Shown: piece after piece, positions 8,446 to 16,936 of the stretch
Layout of the letters: every line of letters starts with the position of its first letter
Position numbering within the stretch: position 1 is the stretch's first letter
DNA from: an uncultured Verrucomicrobiales bacterium
GTDB taxonomy: Bacteria; Verrucomicrobiota; Verrucomicrobiia; Verrucomicrobiales; Akkermansiaceae
DNA: 40,924 nucleotides
Reading direction: 5' to 3'
Assembly (NCBI GenBank): GCA_937951675.1
Contig: CALFBI010000016.1
Span: 1-40,924, forward strand
Translations under genes and position numbers: made by a program
The notes under the pieces: generated by a model
Told to the model about the DNA's origin: nothing
What the model saw: only the letters and a program-made list of their open reading frames with translations
The model's database searches: none

Positions 8446-8777
8446 TCCTCTCACCTAAGCTAACTTTCCAATAAATCAAAAGAATAAAGGCTTCATTCTG
8501 ATGTTTTCATTCATAACCGGTTTGATAAACTTTTTCAAATTGAGAGGCTTGGGAAAGCCCTACCGGTGTGATCATTTTTCGAGAAAGAGGTCGATTTCCT
8601 TTCCCTTCGAATTTCGTCGATCACCGCTTGGTAAGACTTCTCTCAATCACCATGCCACCATGAGGCAAAAGTGAAGCACTAGAGTTCTATTTGGGATAAA
8701 TAAAAGAATGGTTGCGGCGCAAACACCTAGCCTAACAAGCTTAGAAGAACCCCTATTAAAAAAATCTCGTCATTTTT
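8446..8777. other. Intergenic region of about 330 bp
   Basis: This non-coding stretch lies between two minus-strand genes. Its left part carries the putative promoter described at 8510-8538. The rest would be the 3' region of the oxidoreductase gene. I find no convincing intrinsic terminator, RNA gene or repeat in it. Short ATG-initiated frames here have no ribosome binding site and are not supported. Confidence 0.6.
8510..8538 (-). promoter_or_regulatory. Putative promoter of the 536-aa membrane-anchored protein gene
   Basis: On the minus strand TTGAAA and TATGAA are separated by 17 bases, about 65 bp before the ATG at 8445. The match is moderate, and the base-composition background is AT-rich. 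Confidence 0.35.
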
Positions 8778-9731
8778 TCACCAAGTAGAACGAATCAGAT
8801 CCATGCTCTTCATGATTTCGATAGACTCTGTTAAGGGCATCACCGGACTTTCAGAAACCCCCTTCTGAAGGCACTCTTCGAAATGCGCTACCTGATACTG
8901 AAGGCCTGTGCTAGTATAAGGCTTCTCGATGAGCTCTTCTTTCCCATCGAAAGTCCGAAGTAAGGCTCGATGCCCCCACCAACAAGGAAACTCCAGCCAG
9001 ATGCTTCCTTTACTTCCTGAAATTTGAGTCGTTGTTTCAAGCCGGGTCACCATCGAAGATTGCGCCGTCGCAGTTTGCCCCTCTCCATAATCAAAGATCA
9101 TCATATTTGACGCATCGACTCCTCCTTCATCTTGGGTCGCATGGGATAGAATTTGGGCTGGTTGCCGGCCAAACATCCAAGAGAGGTAACTGACAGGATA
9201 AATCCCCACATCAAGAAGCGCCCCGCCTCCTTTTTCAGGGTCCCATAAGCGGCTTTTCGGGTCGGGCTGTGAAGGATACCCAAAGCTACTCTGAATAGAG
9301 ATCAGCTCCCCAATGGCTCCTTCTTTCACCCACTCCCGAACTTTTTGATGATGAGGTAAAAAACGAATCCACATCGCCTCCATGCATAAAACTCCTTCCT
9401 CTTGAGCGACTCTTTGGATGCGCCGGGCCTCTTCCTCATTCATACAGAGCGGCTTTTCGACCAGAACGTGTTTTCCAGCCCGCATGGCTAAAATAGCATG
9501 CTCGGCATGAATAGGATGCAACCCTGCAATGTAGACGCACTCAATTTCATCCCAATGAATCAACTCTGAGTAAGTAAGGCTTTTTGCCTCAGGCACCCAT
9601 TTTTTACAAAAATGTTTCGCTCTTTCTGGCGAAGATGACCCAACCCCTATGATTCGAGCCCCTTCTAGCTCTCGCATTCCTATGGTCCATTGACTTGCAA
9701 TACGTCCTGCTCCAAGGATTCCCCAATTCAT
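8778..9731 (-). CDS. Gfo/Idh/MocA-family NAD(P)-dependent oxidoreductase
   Basis: The 317-residue protein opens with a Rossmann dinucleotide motif (MNWGILGAGRIA). The family EKP motif follows (HVLVEKPLCMNEEEA, about residue 90), then the C-terminal half with GGGALLDVGIYPVSYLSWMFG. Members oxidise or reduce sugars, inositols and similar polyols in the cytoplasm; the substrate cannot be read from the sequence. The frame is open upstream to a GTG at 9773. The Rossmann motif normally lies at the very N-terminus, so the start is the ATG at 9731 or the one at 9743. Neither has a clear Shine-Dalgarno. The gene is divergent from the DUF4175 operon and separated from it by about 200 bp. Confidence 0.88.
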   Translation of the reverse strand: MNWGILGAGRIASQWTIGMRELEGARIIGVGSSSPERAKHFCKKWVPEAKSLTYSELIHWDEIECVYIAGLHPIHAEHAILAMRAGKHVLVEKPLCMNEEEARRIQRVAQEEGVLCMEAMWIRFLPHHQKVREWVKEGAIGELISIQSSFGYPSQPDPKSRLWDPEKGGGALLDVGIYPVSYLSWMFGRQPAQILSHATQDEGGVDASNMMIFDYGEGQTATAQSSMVTRLETTTQISGSKGSIWLEFPCWWGHRALLRTFDGKEELIEKPYTSTGLQYQVAHFEECLQKGVSESPVMPLTESIEIMKSMDLIRSTW

Positions 9732-9904
9732 TTCACGAAACATGCCAGGAAGCACCAATGTGGTCAATTCCACACCTTTCGAACTCAGAAATCATACCCT
9801 CCACCCCCCTATTCATCACAAAAAACTCTCAACCTCAAAACTTGATGGGATTTGAGAGATTTCCCGCTGGATGCACGACGCTAGAACTGTAGAGTATCTT
9901 TCTT

Positions 9905-9916
9905 AAGAACGTTCTT
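9905..9916. promoter_or_regulatory. Perfect 12-bp palindrome upstream of the DUF4175 operon
   Basis: AAGAACGTTCTT is a perfect 12-bp inverted repeat ending 17 bp before the ATG of the first gene of the seven-gene operon, within the divergent intergenic region. It could bind a dimeric repressor. No good -35/-10 pair is visible beside it, and its role is inference. Confidence 0.35.
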
Positions 9917-9933
9917 CCTGTCCGACCAGCCTG

Positions 9934-12612
9934 ATGCCTGAACCCAAGTCTGCCTCAAACAAACAAACAGAGCCCCTTCCAGCGGCTTTGCTTGAGCAGC
10001 TAGATACTTTCAAAAAAGAGCTTTGGCGTCGTAAAACTCGAGAAGCCTTTCTCGCCGGAGTGGGTGGACTCATGATCTCATTCTGCCTCGTTCTGGTTCT
10101 GGACCGGTTCATCAGCAGTCCTGGTTGGTTTCGACTGCTCATTTTGGTTGCTGGAGCTTCGATCTCAGCCATCTTTTGCCCTTACTGGATTCGCCGCTGG
10201 ATCTATGGACACCGAAACGACGCCCAACTAGCCCGCCTGATTGCAAAACGTTTCCCCCATCTTGGAGATCGGCTTCTTGGAGCGATCGAGCTTCACTCCG
10301 ACCATTCTTCCGGGAAAAATGATTCCCCCGAACTTCGAGCGGCCGCTTTACGAGTAGTCACCCGAGACGCTGCTCAAAAAGATCTCTCCATTGCGCTTCC
10401 TAAAAAACGGGAAAAACCTCTCCTCATTGCAGGCCTCATTGCCGCCTTCTGTATCATTACCGCCTTCGTTATTTCTCCTCGGGCCGGGGTGACTTCACTC
10501 AAACGCTGGGCGATGCCGCTTTCCCAAACGGAGCGCTTCACCTTCACTCGGATTCAGCCTATTGATCGCACTCATCTCGTTCCTTTCGGGGAACCTTTTG
10601 AATTCCGTATTCAACTCTCTCCATCGACGCAACAACGCCCTCAACACGCTCAGGCAAAGCTCGGGAAAACTCAAACTCGGATGACTTCCTTGCAGAATGA
10701 TTCCTACCTTTTCAAATTTGACCCGATCCAGCAGAAAAGGGTTCTCCAGCTCTCACTTGGGGATGCCAAACACCGCATTTCAATCATTCCAACGCTGCGA
10801 CCTTCCTTAGAAAACATCCAAGCTCACATTCAAAGCCCCTCTTATCTGAGTGAAGAAAGTGTCACGATTGACCTTAAGTCAGGAGTTTTGAGTGCTCTCG
10901 TTGGAAGCCAAATAAAAATCGAAGCCGAAGTGTCTCGCCCACTCAGTAAGGCTACAATGAACCTTCTAACGCAAAAAGGAGAGGCTCCAACCTCAACAAA
11001 TCTCCCACTCACAATCTCTTCCGAAAAAATCATGGGCCATTCTTTTACAGCTCAAGAAACTCCTGGAGAACTACCTGTGCAATGGGTTGACCACTTAGGA
11101 ATCGAATCTAAAAAACCATTCCAGATCCGATACCGCCCGGTCATCGATCAAGCTCCCCTCACTTATATTCAAGGAGTTCAGCGTGAAATCATCATCCTCC
11201 CAGAAGAAACCATTCGCTTAGAGCTTAATGCTGAAGATGACTTTGGGCTCCTCGAATTTGGGGTCTCTTGGAAAGGGCAACATACTCGTCCTACTGATGA
11301 GGCCTCCGCCCTAGGGGAAGTCGCCTTTAATGACCTCTCGATAGGGAAAAAGAAACACCAAAAAACATTCGAATTTTCACCTTCTGCTTTTGGAATCTCC
11401 CCTCAAAAAGTCATTCTCCACGCTTTCGCCAAAGACCAATACCCTGGCCGGGCTCGAATTCTCTCCACTCCGATCACCATCTACGTCCTGACTCGTGATG
11501 AGCACTCTGCTCTTCTCAAAGATAAGTTCGATCAACTGATCGAAAACCTTGAAGAATCTCTACGACGGGAGCAGCAATTGCACGATCAAAACGAGCGCTT
11601 ACGAGAACTCAGTGGTAAACAACTACAGCAAGAGAAAAAAAGAGAGCTTCTTTATGAGCAAGAGATCAGCGAAGCACAAAGTGTCGAGACTCTTCAAAAA
11701 ATGCACACGGAAATGGCCGAGATTTTCCAGAATGCCCTTCGCAATGGTGATATTGATAAGGACACGATGAAAACGATGTCGCAGCTCTTACAAAAACTTA
11801 AAGAACTTGCCGAAGAAGACCTCCCTGCCGTTAAGAAATTCCTTGAAAAAACACAACAGTCTCGCCTCACACCTGAACAAGCGAAAAAAGAACTCACTTC
11901 TGCCACGACTCTTCAAAAAGAAGCTCTCGAAAAAATGCGCGAAGCTCTTAATGAAGCAAACGATGCAAGTGACAGCTTTGAAGAAGGAACGTTTATCAGT
12001 CGCCTCAAACGAGCTTCTCGAGAAGAAGAAAATATCGCTCGAACCCTCATTAAAAATATCACCGAAATCGTAGGGCTTAATGTAAGCGAGCTCGACCCAA
12101 AGCATCTTCGAATGATGAACGAGTTAAGCGAGCAACAAAAACGCACCGCTAATAATCTTTACTGGATTCGTGATGACCTCATCCACTTTCAAGAACGAGC
12201 TCCAAAAGAAGTCTATGAAAAGCTCATCAACATCATGACCACAAGTCAGGCCGAGCTTGAGCTGGAGTATGTTTACCAAAAATTAAATTCAAACCTCACC
12301 TACGTCTCGATTAGTGAAGCTAAAAAATGGAGCGGCATTATTGCGCAATGGGCCAAGCTCCTCGAAGACGAAAAGAAAAAAGAACAAAGTCAATCTAATG
12401 GAGAAGGGCAACAAGGAGAAAGCCCTGAAGACGAAGATTTTGAATTCATGCTTAAAGTCATGCAAATGGTTCAAAAACAACAAGACATCAGAGCCCGCAC
12501 CCGTGCATTAGAAAAACTACGCCGTGAACAGAGTGAGCAAAATTTCCTCACCCCTCCTCCTCAGCCGCTCGAAAACAAAGCACCACCTCAACAAGAGAGA
12601 GAGATCTTATGA
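9934..12612 (+). CDS. DUF4175-family membrane protein with long coiled coil
   Basis: This 892-residue protein starts with a Pro/Lys-rich leader and has three transmembrane helices (about residues 39-57, 65-85 and 162-180). A conserved soluble loop with IAKRFPHLGDRLLGAIELH lies between helices two and three. A beta-rich, Ig-like extracytoplasmic region (about 190-515) includes ELNAEDDFGLLEFGVSWKG. A long Glu/Lys/Gln-rich coiled-coil region follows from about 520 to the C-terminus, which ends in a Pro/Gln tail. This layout fits the DUF4175 family of Planctomycetes and Verrucomicrobia, whose function is unknown. It is the first gene of a seven-gene operon and overlaps the next gene by ATGA. A 12-bp palindrome lies just upstream. 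There is no Shine-Dalgarno at the ATG. Confidence 0.82.
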   Translation: MPEPKSASNKQTEPLPAALLEQLDTFKKELWRRKTREAFLAGVGGLMISFCLVLVLDRFISSPGWFRLLILVAGASISAIFCPYWIRRWIYGHRNDAQLARLIAKRFPHLGDRLLGAIELHSDHSSGKNDSPELRAAALRVVTRDAAQKDLSIALPKKREKPLLIAGLIAAFCIITAFVISPRAGVTSLKRWAMPLSQTERFTFTRIQPIDRTHLVPFGEPFEFRIQLSPSTQQRPQHAQAKLGKTQTRMTSLQNDSYLFKFDPIQQKRVLQLSLGDAKHRISIIPTLRPSLENIQAHIQSPSYLSEESVTIDLKSGVLSALVGSQIKIEAEVSRPLSKATMNLLTQKGEAPTSTNLPLTISSEKIMGHSFTAQETPGELPVQWVDHLGIESKKPFQIRYRPVIDQAPLTYIQGVQREIIILPEETIRLELNAEDDFGLLEFGVSWKGQHTRPTDEASALGEVAFNDLSIGKKKHQKTFEFSPSAFGISPQKVILHAFAKDQYPGRARILSTPITIYVLTRDEHSALLKDKFDQLIENLEESLRREQQLHDQNERLRELSGKQLQQEKKRELLYEQEISEAQSVETLQKMHTEMAEIFQNALRNGDIDKDTMKTMSQLLQKLKELAEEDLPAVKKFLEKTQQSRLTPEQAKKELTSATTLQKEALEKMREALNEANDASDSFEEGTFISRLKRASREEENIARTLIKNITEIVGLNVSELDPKHLRMMNELSEQQKRTANNLYWIRDDLIHFQERAPKEVYEKLINIMTTSQAELELEYVYQKLNSNLTYVSISEAKKWSGIIAQWAKLLEDEKKKEQSQSNGEGQQGESPEDEDFEFMLKVMQMVQKQQDIRARTRALEKLRREQSEQNFLTPPPQPLENKAPPQQEREIL

Positions 12613-13211
12613 AAGTCTTCATCCCCTTACTGGCATTCATCACCCTTCCCACTTCCCATCTACTAGGATTTGAAGAAGAGAAGCACCAGCAACGTTCTGC
12701 TAAAATCGCAACTGCTCAGGATGAGCTTGGAGCTGATTTACAGGAGCTGATCGAAGAGCAAACGAACGAGGCTGTGATCAGCTTCTTAGAAGAATCTGAA
12801 GAAATTGTCGCCGAAGCCGCTTCCGCTCTCACTGATTCTGACACCTCGGGGAAAACAATTGCTGCCCAGACCGAAGTCATTGAGAAAATCTATGAAGCGG
12901 CCAAATCCAAACAACAGGAACAACAAAAACAAAACGGTAAAGGAAAACCCTCTCCATCGTCTGCCATGATGGAAATGATGGAACGCATGATGGGTAAACA
13001 AAATGACGAACAACAAAAGTCAACGCCTTCGGGAGGAGATGGTTCATCAGGAAACTCTTCTGCTCCTAACACTACGGACCCTTCTGAAGTCACCTCTGAT
13101 GCTACGACTAAGAAACGAAAAATCCCTTCACAAAGTGGCATCACCGGGAAATCCCTTCCTTCTGAATTCCAAGACCTGATTCAGGCTTATAACCGAAAGC
13201 CCTCCGAATGA
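12609..13211 (+). CDS. Small secreted low-complexity protein of the DUF4175 operon
   Basis: This 200-residue protein has a signal peptide (about residues 1-20, ending near HLLGF). A Glu-rich helical region (about 25-105) follows, then a Gln/Lys/Ser/Gly low-complexity stretch with a Met-rich patch (MMEMMERMMGKQ). It ends in a short conserved-looking tail, LPSEFQDLIQAYNRKPSE. A similar tail (Leu-Pro-x-Glu-Phe ... Tyr) occurs in small secreted partners of DUF4175 proteins, but I do not know a family name. ATGA junctions at both ends show tight translational coupling. It may be a structural partner of the coiled coil of the preceding protein; that is inference. Confidence 0.75.
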   Translation: MKVFIPLLAFITLPTSHLLGFEEEKHQQRSAKIATAQDELGADLQELIEEQTNEAVISFLEESEEIVAEAASALTDSDTSGKTIAAQTEVIEKIYEAAKSKQQEQQKQNGKGKPSPSSAMMEMMERMMGKQNDEQQKSTPSGGDGSSGNSSAPNTTDPSEVTSDATTKKRKIPSQSGITGKSLPSEFQDLIQAYNRKPSE

Positions 13212-14200
13212 ATTTCTTTAAAATCATCTTCATTATTATTTTCTCAGCTCTCTCTCTGAAAAGTCAATCTCTTGATAGTGAGCGATCGAGCGGGCACATT
13301 CCTGCCGAGATTGAGAGAATGTATCAACGAGGGTTAAAGTATCTCATCAATACTCAAGAAGACAACGGAAGCTGGCCAGGGCGAGAAGGCAGCGAACCGG
13401 GAGTCGTCGGCCTCTGTATTAAGGCAATCTTGGCTCATGGGGAAGATGCTCAGTTTGGTCCTTATTCACAGAACATTCAAAAAGCTCTCGACTACATTAT
13501 CAGCACCCAAAACACCGAAAATGGGATGATCGGTGAAAGCATGTATAACCATGGATTTGCATTACTTGCTCTTGCAGAGTGCTACGGGATAATTGACCAT
13601 CCTAAACTTGCCAGCTCGCTAGAAGCAGCCTTAGCACTCACTATCGCTTCTCAAAAAAACAATCAGAAAGGAGCCTGGCGATACTCACCCGAAGCCCTCG
13701 ACGCCGACTCAACGGTTACGGGATGCCAATTAGTTTCTCTTTATGCGGTGCAAAATGCAGGCATCCCTGTCCCAGATGAAGTCTTCCAAAAGGCTATTGC
13801 TTATCTTGAGAAATGCCGCACCGACGAAGGGTCTTACAGCTATACTGATAATCGCTCAAACGCTCGTGTCACTTTAAGCGCAATCGGAGGTCTCTGTGTC
13901 GCCTTGGAACGTAAAGATAATGATCCTCGCGTCAAAACGACTCTCCAGTATCTCAAAAAAAATATCAATTTTCGAGACCGCACTTACCCCTATTACTTAG
14001 AATACTATCTCTCTCAAGCGCTCTTCCAACTAGATGACGAAACCTGGAAAGAATGGAATATCAAAAACACTCGTTATCTCGCCACTTTACAACGCTCTAA
14101 TGGCTCTTGGCCCGGAAATCGTTCCGAAGCTTTTAATACCTCCGGAGCACTTCTCTCACTGGCACTTAATTATCAATTTCTTCCTATTTACGAAAAATGA
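13208..14200 (+). CDS. Secreted alpha/alpha-toroid protein (prenyltransferase/squalene-oxidase repeat)
   Basis: The 330-residue protein has a signal peptide (about 1-20) followed by a terpenoid-cyclase-like toroid. It carries QW-type motifs (QxxxGxW) at both ends of the domain: QEDNGSWPG near residue 51 and QRSNGSWPG near residue 298. Between them are repeats such as SYSYTDNRSNARVTLSAIGG. At the place where squalene-hopene cyclases have the catalytic DxDD, this protein reads DADSTVTG, so the last acid is Ser. True hopene cyclases have about 600 residues or more, and this half-size exported protein is unlikely to cyclise squalene. Proteins of this type are common beside DUF4175 or MoxR genes in Planctomycetes and Verrucomicrobia. 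Both ends overlap neighbours by ATGA. Confidence 0.85.
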   Translation: MNFFKIIFIIIFSALSLKSQSLDSERSSGHIPAEIERMYQRGLKYLINTQEDNGSWPGREGSEPGVVGLCIKAILAHGEDAQFGPYSQNIQKALDYIISTQNTENGMIGESMYNHGFALLALAECYGIIDHPKLASSLEAALALTIASQKNNQKGAWRYSPEALDADSTVTGCQLVSLYAVQNAGIPVPDEVFQKAIAYLEKCRTDEGSYSYTDNRSNARVTLSAIGGLCVALERKDNDPRVKTTLQYLKKNINFRDRTYPYYLEYYLSQALFQLDDETWKEWNIKNTRYLATLQRSNGSWPGNRSEAFNTSGALLSLALNYQFLPIYEK

Positions 14201-15606
14201 AATCTTACTCCTTTTTCTTTTTCGCTTGTCTGGTCTCCTTTGTCTTTGGCGAACCTTACCCTGATACTTTACATTTCCGACAGGGCGATTTCATCCATGG
14301 CCAGTTCCATGAATTTCACCCATCTCAGCAACTGAAGTGGCAGCGTAGCGACGAAACCCCTTCTCTTACTTTTCCTCTCACTGACCTTCATTCACTTCTC
14401 ATTAATAAAGGCACCCCGCTGAAGCAATCTCCTCACCGCTCGACCATCACTCTCTCTAATGGTGACCAACTCTCCTATTCCCATATCCTGTTCGAAAAGA
14501 ACCAAGTTCAACTAGAGAGTGACCTTTTAGGCTCTCTTGTCGTTCCTCTCGACCTCGTCTCATCCATCCACCCTCACCCTGATGGAGAAAAGCTCCTTTA
14601 CCACGGTCCTTATCATGCCGAAAAATGGCGCTCTCTCTACGATCCTGAAGCTTACGCTCTATTGAGTGATGATGAAAAGGAACCCTTTTGGCATTTCCGA
14701 GGAAATGCTTGGTATTCAAATAGTAAAGCACTCCTGCAATGTCCGGTTCAACTTCCTCTGAAAGCACGCGTCCGGCTCCTCATGGAATGGCGCGGTAGTA
14801 TTTCAACTTCTTTAGTCCTCTACGGAAAGCCCTACCAGAATGAGAAACCCTCGAATCTCTCAAAAAAAATCGAAGACGCTTATGACACTGGTTACGTCAT
14901 GCAAATTCAGCACTCTTACGTCACCCTTCAAAAAATCTACCGGAATGCGAAAGGAGTCGTTCGCCTCAAAAGAATGATCACAAACAGTCCTTCTTACCCC
15001 CGTCTCACCGACCAGAAGGGAAAACTTGAAGTCCGGAGTGATTTAACAAAGGGGAAAATCCTTCTTTTCCTAGGGGACCAATTCGTCGCTCAATGGTCAG
15101 ACCCCAGCCCCCTCAAAGAGCTTGGGAACGAATTCTGTATCAAGCACAATAATTACTCAAAAACCGCAAAACTAAAGATCAGTAATCTTACCATCACTCA
15201 CTGGAATGGTATCATTGATTCCGCGATGAGTCTGACACATCCAAAGAAAGACATCATTCTACTCGCAAATGGTTTAGACCGAATGAGTGGAACCCTAAAA
15301 TCCATCACCGACACCCATGTAGTTTGGGATAATGATTATACAACCCTCAACATCCCGCTCACCGAAGTGGTTGAAATCAAGAGAGCCTCCCGCAAAGTCC
15401 TCACCCCTTCTTCTCTTTCCAAAAAATCTTATCATTTCATGCTAGGGACCCGTGACCGGCTGACCTTATCAAACCCTATCTCGCAAAAAGAAACGATCTC
15501 CGCAGATTCGCTCCTCGGTCCTATCTCTTTCTCTCAGGATTACTTATCTGAAGTCTTCTTCTCCCAAGAAAACAACCCTCTTAGTCATTGGAATGATCAG
15601 TTTTAA
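14197..15606 (+). CDS. Secreted protein, first of three tandem paralogs (SH3/LSm-like and ConA-like modules)
   Basis: A 469-residue exported protein (signal peptide about 1-18) with no family name known to me. By eye it has two small beta modules at the N-terminus (about 23-70 and 82-128). Each is built on a pattern of hydrophobic-x-Asn/Gln-Gly-Asp...hydrophobic...pro-leu, as in LSNGDQLSYSHILF and GSLVVPLDLVSSI. A central domain of about 200 residues, resembling a concanavalin A/LamG-like jelly roll, runs from YHGPYHAEKW to LTITHWNG. Two more beta modules (ANGLDRMSGTLKSI, GTRDRLTLSN) end the protein. The next two genes repeat the same plan. It overlaps its upstream neighbour by ATGA and its downstream neighbour by 14 bp. 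A surface or periplasmic binding role is likely but not proven. Confidence 0.75.
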   Translation: MKSYSFFFFACLVSFVFGEPYPDTLHFRQGDFIHGQFHEFHPSQQLKWQRSDETPSLTFPLTDLHSLLINKGTPLKQSPHRSTITLSNGDQLSYSHILFEKNQVQLESDLLGSLVVPLDLVSSIHPHPDGEKLLYHGPYHAEKWRSLYDPEAYALLSDDEKEPFWHFRGNAWYSNSKALLQCPVQLPLKARVRLLMEWRGSISTSLVLYGKPYQNEKPSNLSKKIEDAYDTGYVMQIQHSYVTLQKIYRNAKGVVRLKRMITNSPSYPRLTDQKGKLEVRSDLTKGKILLFLGDQFVAQWSDPSPLKELGNEFCIKHNNYSKTAKLKISNLTITHWNGIIDSAMSLTHPKKDIILLANGLDRMSGTLKSITDTHVVWDNDYTTLNIPLTEVVEIKRASRKVLTPSSLSKKSYHFMLGTRDRLTLSNPISQKETISADSLLGPISFSQDYLSEVFFSQENNPLSHWNDQF

Positions 15607-16936
15607 AATTCACCAACTTATCATCACTCTTCCTCTTCAGATTCTCTCGTTTCTGTTACTAGGACTCTCGACCCTCTCGACAAAAGGTGCTGACCGCATC
15701 ACCTTTTTATCGGGAAATGAGTTATCGGGAAAAATCCTAAATATTACTGACACTGGCTCGGTGCAGTTTCTTTTTGAACATGCCAAAAACAAGGCTTTCA
15801 TTAAACCCAGTAGCTTGAACCGAATCTTTTTTGATCAAAGCTCTTCTGAAGCACCTCCCAAACATCATCAACGAGTGGGTCTCATTAACGGCGATATCTT
15901 ATCGGGTGACATCCTTAGCTTCGACCTTAACACCCTGGTGATTGATCCTTGGTATTCGGCTCCCATTACCATTCAGAGAGCTAACCTTTCATGGATCAAA
16001 TTTGGAATTCTAGACGCCTCTCCTGTTTATTCAGCCCCTTACCAACCTGATGAATGGATCAATGAGACCTCTGCATGGGAAGTCGAAAAGAAATCTTTCA
16101 AAAGCCTCAGTAATGGCTCGATCACCCTCAAACGTCCCACTCCCTTAAATTTTATCGTTCGTTTTAAGATCTCTTGGCAGACGACTCCTAATCTCCGTTT
16201 TTATTTATGCAGTGAATTCAAAAACCCTAGTGAGCAATCTGATCGTTACTCTTTCCAATGTCATTCTCAGGGCATCCAATACTCACGCCAACTCTTCCAG
16301 GACCGGTTTGTGACCAAAGCACTAGGGAAAACGCCATTCAACCCCACTGATTACCCGGATAAAACAATCCAGGTCGAAATCCGCGTCGATCGCGAGCAAA
16401 ACATTGCTTACCTTTACCTCAACGGACAGCGTGAAGATATTTTCTTAGACTACTATCCTCACCCTCCTCAAGGTGACTATTTCATTATTGAAAGTAACCA
16501 TACCAATGAACATGAGCACCAGGTCTCTGACCTTTCGATCTACCCTTGGGATGGTAAAAACCATCTGGATGAATCACTCTTAGAAAGACAAGAGCCCGGT
16601 GATCTCTTACTCGAACACGAAGGAAATCAATACCTTGGTTCTTGTCTCGGCATCGTGACCCAAAATAAACAATCAGCCATTGCGCTTGAACACCCCTTTT
16701 CCGAAGAGCCGCTCTTCATTCCTCTTGAGAAAATTTCACTTTTACAACTCAAAGAGCGTAATAACTCCTCTCCTCCTACCGCGCCTTTCATCTTTGAGCT
16801 CAGTAATGGAGGCCGTCTTCTTCTCAATAAAGTTCGCCTAGAGGACTCGCAAATCATCTTAGAGCACCCCCTTCTAGGACCCTTATCTTTCAACCGGAAA
16901 GCTCTCAAAAGCATGACCTCTACCCACTCTAAATAA
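15593..16936 (+). CDS. Secreted protein, second of three tandem paralogs
   Basis: This 447-residue protein has a signal peptide (to about residue 30) and the same architecture as the gene before it. There are two N-terminal NGD-type beta modules (FLSGNELSGKILNI, LINGDILSGDILSF). A central ConA-like domain runs from YSAPYQPDEW to LSIYPWDG, with VEIRVDREQNIAYLYLNGQ as its best-conserved strand pair. Two C-terminal modules follow (LEHEGNQYLGSCLGIV, LSNGGRLLLNKVRL...GPLSF). Pairwise similarity to its neighbours is low but the block order is identical, which suggests old tandem duplication. The ATG lies 14 bp inside the upstream gene, and the stop forms TAATG with the next gene. Confidence 0.75.
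   Translation: MISFKIHQLIITLPLQILSFLLLGLSTLSTKGADRITFLSGNELSGKILNITDTGSVQFLFEHAKNKAFIKPSSLNRIFFDQSSSEAPPKHHQRVGLINGDILSGDILSFDLNTLVIDPWYSAPITIQRANLSWIKFGILDASPVYSAPYQPDEWINETSAWEVEKKSFKSLSNGSITLKRPTPLNFIVRFKISWQTTPNLRFYLCSEFKNPSEQSDRYSFQCHSQGIQYSRQLFQDRFVTKALGKTPFNPTDYPDKTIQVEIRVDREQNIAYLYLNGQREDIFLDYYPHPPQGDYFIIESNHTNEHEHQVSDLSIYPWDGKNHLDESLLERQEPGDLLLEHEGNQYLGSCLGIVTQNKQSAIALEHPFSEEPLFIPLEKISLLQLKERNNSSPPTAPFIFELSNGGRLLLNKVRLEDSQIILEHPLLGPLSFNRKALKSMTSTHSK

Noticed and set aside
8708-8788. 26-codon frame in the intergenic region before the oxidoreductase 3' end
   Set aside because: No Shine-Dalgarno, very short, overlaps the minus-strand gene, no protein features.
9723-9738. Sequence resembling half of a parS site (TTTCACGAAACA)
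   Set aside because: It lacks the central CACGTG symmetry of parS and lies over the start of the oxidoreductase gene.
9826-9858. Inverted repeat CTCTCAA...TTGAGAG upstream of the DUF4175 operon
   Set aside because: The 19-nt loop and lack of a U tract make it a poor terminator, and the arms are low in information; kept only as a note.
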